Shown here: positions 1 to 4,671 of the stretch, piece by piece
How positions within the stretch are numbered: position 1 is the stretch's first letter
Layout: the number at the start of each line of letters is the position of its first letter
Assembly: GCA_008636095.1 (NCBI GenBank)
Contig: VSJD01000305.1
Coordinates: forward strand, 1-10,000
Source: Kiritimatiellota bacterium
GTDB lineage: Bacteria; Verrucomicrobiota; Kiritimatiellia; JAAZAB01
Direction: 5' to 3'
Length of the DNA: 10,000 bases
Notes under the pieces: model-generated
What the model was told of the DNA's origin: nothing
The model's database searches: none
Seen by the model: the letters and a program-made list of their open reading frames with translations, nothing else
Program-made: the position numbers and the translations under genes

Positions 1-542
1 CCCATCCATATACGTCGGCGTCCCGGGATACGCCTTTGTCCCCCGACCTGAAAATCACCATCAGCCCTGTCCAAGCTACCGCCAGTATTATCGGCCAGAC
101 GATCGTCTTCACAGCCTACGGCGGGGATGGCGCTTATCACTGGGGGGTATCCGAGAATGCCAACGGAAAAATTGAGTCCAATGGCGCTGATCAGGCGATG
201 TACACTTGTCTGCTGGTGGGTAACAACGACGTGATTGTTCAGGATGACACTGGGCATTACGCGGCGGCGCATATTTCTCCAGTGACGGATGCCATGACAA
301 TTTCCCCGGCTTCAGCTTCGCTTTCCGGCGGAGCGTTGAATGTGTCGCTTGCCGTGGCCGGCGGTACACCCCCTTATTCCTGGACTTCCGGAAATACAGC
401 GCTGGGCACCGTTTCTTATTCCGCAAGCTCAAGTTATGTGGCGGCTTATACGGCCGTGGCCGGTGTCTATGGCCAGAATGTCATAACGGTGATTGATACC
501 GAAGGCCGGACGGCCTCCGCCACAATCACCCAGGCGCTATAA
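1..542 (+). CDS. Tandem bacterial Ig-like domain protein, C-terminal part
   Basis: The frame is open from the left edge of the window to a TAA at 540-542, so this is the 3' end of a longer gene; the TTG at 36 is probably internal rather than a start. Two similar domains of about 75-80 residues follow one another, encoded at roughly 48-282 and 294-533. Each begins with an (I/M)TISP strand, has a central GGxxxYxW segment (GGDGAYHW, then GGTPPYSW), and ends with a VIVQDDTG or ITVIDTEG strand followed by alternating A/T/I residues. This is the usual appearance of bacterial Ig-like folds in exported adhesins and envelope proteins. The protein ends directly after the second domain, with no sorting signal. 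Ligand and cellular role cannot be told from this fragment. The secretin gene begins 57 bp downstream on the same strand, so co-transcription is plausible. Confidence 0.72.
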   Translation, partial: HPYTSASRDTPLSPDLKITISPVQATASIIGQTIVFTAYGGDGAYHWGVSENANGKIESNGADQAMYTCLLVGNNDVIVQDDTGHYAAAHISPVTDAMTISPASASLSGGALNVSLAVAGGTPPYSWTSGNTALGTVSYSASSSYVAAYTAVAGVYGQNVITVIDTEGRTASATITQAL

Positions 543-589
543 AGATTCGCAGTTAATATGTATTATTAGTTGTGGCCAACGGCCATCTT

Positions 590-594
590 GAGGA
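590..594 (+). promoter_or_regulatory. Ribosome binding site deciding the secretin start
   Basis: GAGGA lies 5 nt before the ATG at 600. This favours 600 over the in-frame TTG at 570, which has no such motif and would add ten residues in front of the signal peptide. Confidence 0.7.
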
Positions 595-599
595 ACATC

Positions 600-2630
600 A
601 TGAGAAAAGTTTCAGCGGTTATACCCGTGCTTATCGCCGGCGTTGTTTTTTCGTTTGTCGCCATCTTTTTTTTGGTGGCTCAGGAAGACCAGCCTGCCCG
701 CCGTAGCCTTGGCGAAGACGGGACAACGGACCAAGCAGCCGCGTCCGCAGAGGTCAGCACCGAGACGCCCACCGTTCCGGAAGCGCCGCCTGCCAAAGGG
801 AAAAATGGAAGCGCCGATGGCGTGGTGGAAATTACGGTGGCCGCTAAAACCGGCGCGCCACCGGAATCCGTGGAAACAAAAGGTGACAGCACCGGTGCCG
901 CCGCCAGCGCGAGCCTGATTACCGTGGCATTTGATAATGTGCCCGTGCAGGACGTGGTGAACATGTTCGCCCAGATTTCGGGCGCAAATATCATCATGGC
1001 CGGCTCGTTCACCAACATGGTTATCACGGCCAACCTGAAGAACGTGGAATGGAAATCGGCGTTGAACCTGGCCCTGGGCTCAGTGAACCTCTCCATGATC
1101 GAAGACCCATCCGGCATTCTCATGGTCGTCACCTCCGAAATGTATCCCAAGAAGCTCCAGGAAATCGAGGCCACCAAACCGTTGGTGACCCGGACCATTG
1201 TCCCGAGATATCTGAATGCCGTGGACTTAGTGGAACAGATCAAATTGTTCAAAGTCCTGTCGCCGCGAGGTTCCATTACCACAAGCCAGAGTGCCAAACA
1301 GGATGTGATCAACCTGAAATCTGCGCAAACCATAGATGCCTTGATCATTCAAAACCCGAGCATCACGACGGCCATTGTCATCACGGATATCAAGGAATAC
1401 GTGGACAAGGTCGAGGCCCTGGTCCTGACACTGGATAAACGCGAGCCACAGGTGTTCATCGAAGCCCGTATCATTAACGTGGCCACCAGTGACAGCAAAA
1501 AACTGGGATTTGACTGGAGTATGTTGGATAGCTTTGGTGTGAAGGCGGGGCTTAACGATCTAACCTGGAACTATACCGACTCGCATTCCGTGGACAATAC
1601 CAAGGAAAACACATTCGATCAATGGGATAAGCGCAATAACTTGGATACATTGAATATGGCAAATGGGACGGATCCCACACGGACGATTAAAGATACAATT
1701 GACCAAAAGCGGGATGTAACCGACAAAATCACCGACACCGTCAAAGATACGGTCCTGCAAGGTAAGACGGCCACAGCCTTCTTGGATTTTTCGCAGGTAT
1801 CTCTTTTTCTAAGCGCCTTGGAAAAAAACGACAACGCCGAGATGATTTCGCATCCGCAGATCGTGGTTGGTAATCGCGTGGAGGCTAAAATCCATGTAGG
1901 CCAAAAATATCCGGTTTTGCCGACAGTGAAAGACCAAACGACTGCGGCTGGCTCAGCCCCAATCATAACATATTCAGACGGTCCACAGGAAATCATTGAT
2001 CTGGGGATAACCCTATGGGTCATTCCCGAGATAGATTTCAATCGCAATACTGTCCGGTTGACGGTTCGGCCGCAAACAGCGACCAAAAACGGCGAGGTTA
2101 AAAACGATCAAACCGGCAAGATATATCCAATTGTGCTGTCGCGTGACATAGTCACCCGCGTTAACGTGCCCAGCGGTCATACAGTCGCCATCGGTGGCCT
2201 GGTGGAGGACAGGACAGCCAAGATTGAGAGCAAAGTTCCGGTTCTGGGCGATATCCCGCTATTGGGCCTGTTGTTCCGGCATACCGAAGATGTGGTGACG
2301 AAAAACAACCTGATCATTTTAATTACGCCCACGATCCTGGATGACAGCAAGCCGCTGACCGGCTTGGAAGCCGTGGCCCAGCTAACCATAGATAAATATG
2401 AAAAGATACCGCTGTCCGCTGTTAAGGCGGTTCCTTCCAATACGGTGGCCGGCGTGACGATCGGCACCAATGCGGCTACGCCCGCGGCGGGCATGGGCCG
2501 GATACCAGACGCCGGACGACAGATGCCGGACGCCAGCCTGCCCGCAGAAGCCTTGGCGAAGGCGGGAGAACCGTCGTCGGCCGTTCCGGTGGCGCCCGTC
2601 CCGACAGCGACAACGCCGGCGAATCCGTGA
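600..2630 (+). CDS. Secretin-family outer-membrane channel protein (PilQ/GspD-like)
   Basis: Predicted 676-residue secretin, the family that forms the outer-membrane ring of type II secretion and type IV pilus machines. Residues 1-27 are a signal peptide or membrane segment (MRKVSAVIPVLIAGVVF start). Residues 28-105 are an Ala/Pro/Thr-rich linker. Residues 106-180 resemble the N0/STN domain (ITVAFDNVPVQDVVNMFAQI). Residues 197-287 resemble an N1/NolW-type domain with RTIVPRYLNAVDLVEQI. The secretin core begins near EARIINV (288) and contains the C-terminal signature VPSGHTVAIGGLVEDR (523 onward) and VLGDIPLLGLLFR, ending at LIILITPTIL near 580. Residues 581-676 are a low-complexity tail. A Lys/Asp/Thr-rich stretch at 363-385 looks like an inserted helix. 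The linker and the tail each contain a copy of the same 30-bp DNA palindrome. No ATPase, pilin, inner-membrane or other secretion genes lie beside it, so the system it serves is unknown; I do not assign pilQ or gspD. Confidence 0.88.
   Translation: MRKVSAVIPVLIAGVVFSFVAIFFLVAQEDQPARRSLGEDGTTDQAAASAEVSTETPTVPEAPPAKGKNGSADGVVEITVAAKTGAPPESVETKGDSTGAAASASLITVAFDNVPVQDVVNMFAQISGANIIMAGSFTNMVITANLKNVEWKSALNLALGSVNLSMIEDPSGILMVVTSEMYPKKLQEIEATKPLVTRTIVPRYLNAVDLVEQIKLFKVLSPRGSITTSQSAKQDVINLKSAQTIDALIIQNPSITTAIVITDIKEYVDKVEALVLTLDKREPQVFIEARIINVATSDSKKLGFDWSMLDSFGVKAGLNDLTWNYTDSHSVDNTKENTFDQWDKRNNLDTLNMANGTDPTRTIKDTIDQKRDVTDKITDTVKDTVLQGKTATAFLDFSQVSLFLSALEKNDNAEMISHPQIVVGNRVEAKIHVGQKYPVLPTVKDQTTAAGSAPIITYSDGPQEIIDLGITLWVIPEIDFNRNTVRLTVRPQTATKNGEVKNDQTGKIYPIVLSRDIVTRVNVPSGHTVAIGGLVEDRTAKIESKVPVLGDIPLLGLLFRHTEDVVTKNNLIILITPTILDDSKPLTGLEAVAQLTIDKYEKIPLSAVKAVPSNTVAGVTIGTNAATPAAGMGRIPDAGRQMPDASLPAEALAKAGEPSSAVPVAPVPTATTPANP
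693..722 (+). repeat. 30-bp palindromic repeat, copy 1 (inside secretin linker)
   Basis: Thirty bases matching 2537-2566 at 27 positions. The core GCCTTGGCGAAG can fold as a short stem with a GGCG loop, with flanking CCCG and CGGG able to pair outside it. It is translated in frame as PARRSLGEDG, just after the signal peptide of the secretin. It resembles a REP-like dispersed element that has landed in a tolerant linker. Confidence 0.7.
2513..2531 (+). repeat. 19-bp dispersed motif, copy A
   Basis: CGGACGACAGATGCCGGAC matches 9851-9869 at 17 of 19 positions and is related to 7838-7856. It lies in the low-complexity C-terminal tail of the secretin, 5 bp before copy 2 of the 30-bp palindrome, so two repeat types sit together here. 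Confidence 0.5.
2537..2566 (+). repeat. 30-bp palindromic repeat, copy 2 (inside secretin tail)
   Basis: Differs from copy 1 (693-722) at three positions. GCCTT-GGCG-AAGGC forms a perfect 5-bp stem, with CCCGC and GCGGG further out. It is read in a different phase from copy 1, giving LPAEALAKAG instead of PARRSLGEDG, so the similarity is at the DNA level and not from protein selection. Read on the opposite strand it encodes AFAKASAGR. Confidence 0.75.
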
Positions 2631-2677
2631 AACATTGCAGATAGGCACGAATGGAATTTTACGGATTATTTGTGGTT

Positions 2678-2740
2678 TGTAGCCGCGCCCGTGAGGGCGT
2701 GGATTCCTCCGACGGCCACGGCGTCATCGCCGCGGCTACA
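2678..2740. repeat. 63-bp inverted-repeat element with internal hairpin
   Basis: The ends are a perfect 10-bp inverted repeat: TGTAGCCGCG at 2678-2687 and CGCGGCTACA at 2731-2740. Inside lies a perfect stem, CGCCC-GTGA-GGGCG, at 2686-2699, and GACG/CGTC can pair around 2711-2725. The element is noncoding and lies 48 bp after the secretin stop. It lacks a T tract, so an ordinary intrinsic terminator is unlikely. It looks like a REP-like or miniature palindromic element. Confidence 0.7.
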
Positions 2741-2772
2741 TGAAATAGCCGTACTGAAGTATGCGCTTTAGT

Positions 2773-2801
2773 CTCGGCGAAGCCTCTGGCGTAGCTTGGG
2801 G
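2773..2801 (+). repeat. Possible degenerate relative of the 30-bp palindrome
   Basis: AGCCTCTGGCGTAGCTTGGG (2781-2800) can be aligned with the AGCCTTGGCGAAG core plus GGG end of the copies at 693 and 2537, allowing small insertions. CGGCGAAGCC precedes it. The similarity is partial and was judged by eye. Confidence 0.35.
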
Positions 2802-2845
2802 CGCTTAACTTCAGGGTGGATTCTTTCGGTCTCTCATGAATTTTC

Positions 2846-2866
2846 TGAACACCGAACACTGAACAC
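2846..2866 (+). repeat. Three tandem 7-bp units
   Basis: Three consecutive units, TGAACAC, CGAACAC and TGAACAC, lie 29 bp before the kinase start. With the two palindromic elements they make up most of the 265-bp noncoding gap. They could be a binding-site array or simply slippage-prone repeat DNA; no known operator is recognised. Confidence 0.5.
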
Positions 2867-2895
2867 CTTGTGAGAACCGTTACGGCGACGAAATT

Positions 2896-4644
2896 ATGAC
2901 CTTCCTTCCCAAAAGCGCGTGGCGCTATGCCATTCTGATTATCATTCTATTCGCGATCGTCGCCGTGGCCTCCATGACGATTATTTCTTATCTCCAGGAT
3001 CAGATTGCGGAGCAATCTGCCAGCGAGACGATTAAGCAACTGAGCATTGCCATCTGGGCGCTGACGATGGGATGCATGTTTCTGGCCGGTGCCCTGGGCT
3101 TGTGGGCCATTCGATCAACCGCGGAAATCGAAGGCCGCCGCCGGATTGGCCGGTTCGTGGATACTATGGATTATTTGAGCGATGGCTTATTGGCCATTGA
3201 CGGCAAGGGCCATGTGCGGGGATCCAATCCGGCCGCCCGTAAGTTGGTCGCGCATGCCCTGCCGACTAATAAGGCGGTCATGCTCCGCGACGTTTTTGCC
3301 TGCTTGACGGAACCGGACATGCATCAGCTCCTGGATCCGCTTCAACCGCATGAAATAGAAAAGGATTGTGTTTATAGCCACGGCTTGCGCACCCTGCGGT
3401 TCCGGTCCCAGCCCTCGGAAGGTTTGATGTTGATTCTGATCAGCGATATCACCGCCCATCATTCCCTTGAAATCCGCAAACGCCAGATTGCCCAGCTTCA
3501 GATTATAGGGCGACTTGCGGCGGGGGTGGCCCACGATTTTAACAATATCCTGTGCGCGATTTCCGGACATGCCACACTCCTTCAGCGCTTTGGCATGGAT
3601 CCGGAGAACCTGAAACGGTCATTGACGGTCATTGCCGAAGAAACGCAGAAGGGCGTGGTGCTGTCCCGCCAGTTGTTGGAGTTGAGCCGCTCCGGGGCGG
3701 AAGGCAGGCCCAGCGAAAACCTGGCCGGCAATGTTGTGGAGGCCTCCGCCTTGCTGCGCATTGCGCTGTCCCCCGAATGGATTGTGAAGTCTACAATCCA
3801 GGGTTTACCCGCCTACGGCGGCGCCATAGGCGACCAAGGTTCGTATTCGGCCGTGCCGCTGGCGCCAGCCCAGGTTGAACAGGTGGTCCTGAACCTGGGC
3901 CTCCTGGCGGCCGATGCACAGTCGCGCCCTGGCACGGTGACGATTTCACTGAACCGGCCGGGACAGGGCCCCCTGCTGGATGTCGGTAACCAGTATGCGG
4001 CCGTCATTTTGATTTCCGGAGAATCGGCCCCGCCGACGGAGTTTGTCTTGCCGACACAACAACAGGTTGCGCCGGTGACCGATGAGGGTGGCGTCATTTC
4101 TTCGGTGGTCAGGACGATCGTGGAAGAGGCACATGGTCATCTGGATCAGCTTTCGGCCGCCGGCGGGTTATGTGTCTATCGCGTCTGCCTGCCGCATTTG
4201 GATACGCGGTCGGATATGGAGCCGGCCGGTCGGCTTTCCGCTGACCAAATCACAGACTTGCTGGCGCGGTGGCGGGTCATGCTGGCCGGAACGGGTCACG
4301 AGTTGGATATGCTCGAAACAAAACTGTTGAGTATCGGCACTCGGATTGATCGCAAAGCGAATGTCGTTTCGATTCTCGCCAGTGTGGAACGAACCCGGGA
4401 ATTGGATGTCCTGGTCATGGAAAAAAGCATTCTGGGCGCGGACGAGCACAATCTGCTGAAAGCTCTGCGTGAATTATGCCCCCGACTTGGGATTGTCATT
4501 CTTGGCCAGGATCCGAAACAAACACGCTGGCCAGAAGCGCTGGGCATTATCTGTGTACCGCGCGTTAGTAGTCCCGAACATTGGCTACGCCCCTTGATTG
4601 CGGCCAGGTCCGCTGCCGTTCGCGTGGCGATCGCGGCGATATAA
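2896..4644 (+). CDS. Membrane hybrid histidine kinase homologue, catalytically degenerate
   Basis: 582 residues. Two membrane segments are predicted at about 11-33 and 49-72, with a very short loop between them, so sensing is probably membranous or cytoplasmic. Residues 89-190 resemble a PAS domain (LSDGLLAIDGKGHVRGSN; ILISDITAH). The dimerisation H-box is intact: RLAAGVAHDFNNIL with His213, as in NtrB-like kinases. The ATP-binding domain is eroded. The N-box reads LNLGLLAADA, with Leu337 where the essential Asn is expected. No DxGxG is seen (ISGESAPP occupies its place) and the G2 glycines are absent. The C-terminal 458-575 looks like a receiver domain lacking its acidic pair (Gly465-Thr466), with Glu509 at the phospho-Asp site and no conserved Lys. 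I infer a scaffold or phosphoacceptor rather than an autokinase. The start has only a weak ribosome site. It is convergent with the next gene, 27 bp away. Confidence 0.82.
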   Translation: MTFLPKSAWRYAILIIILFAIVAVASMTIISYLQDQIAEQSASETIKQLSIAIWALTMGCMFLAGALGLWAIRSTAEIEGRRRIGRFVDTMDYLSDGLLAIDGKGHVRGSNPAARKLVAHALPTNKAVMLRDVFACLTEPDMHQLLDPLQPHEIEKDCVYSHGLRTLRFRSQPSEGLMLILISDITAHHSLEIRKRQIAQLQIIGRLAAGVAHDFNNILCAISGHATLLQRFGMDPENLKRSLTVIAEETQKGVVLSRQLLELSRSGAEGRPSENLAGNVVEASALLRIALSPEWIVKSTIQGLPAYGGAIGDQGSYSAVPLAPAQVEQVVLNLGLLAADAQSRPGTVTISLNRPGQGPLLDVGNQYAAVILISGESAPPTEFVLPTQQQVAPVTDEGGVISSVVRTIVEEAHGHLDQLSAAGGLCVYRVCLPHLDTRSDMEPAGRLSADQITDLLARWRVMLAGTGHELDMLETKLLSIGTRIDRKANVVSILASVERTRELDVLVMEKSILGADEHNLLKALRELCPRLGIVILGQDPKQTRWPEALGIICVPRVSSPEHWLRPLIAARSAAVRVAIAAI

Positions 4645-4671
4645 CCTTCACCAACTCAAGCTGGCCGGGCG

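Noticed and set aside
573..585. TGGCC-AAC-GGCCA hairpin before the secretin as a terminator
   Set aside because: A 5-bp stem followed by CATCTTG with no T tract is too weak; no terminator was called.
570..599. TTG start at 570 for the secretin
   Set aside because: It would put ten residues before the signal peptide and lacks a ribosome site; GAGGA precedes the ATG at 600.
2177..2635. 152-codon minus-strand frame containing AFAKASAGR
   Set aside because: It is the shadow of the secretin; the peptide is simply the complementary reading of the 30-bp palindrome.
4645..4671. Bidirectional terminator between the convergent kinase and hydrolase genes
   Set aside because: The 27-bp gap shows no convincing stem-loop or T tract on either strand.
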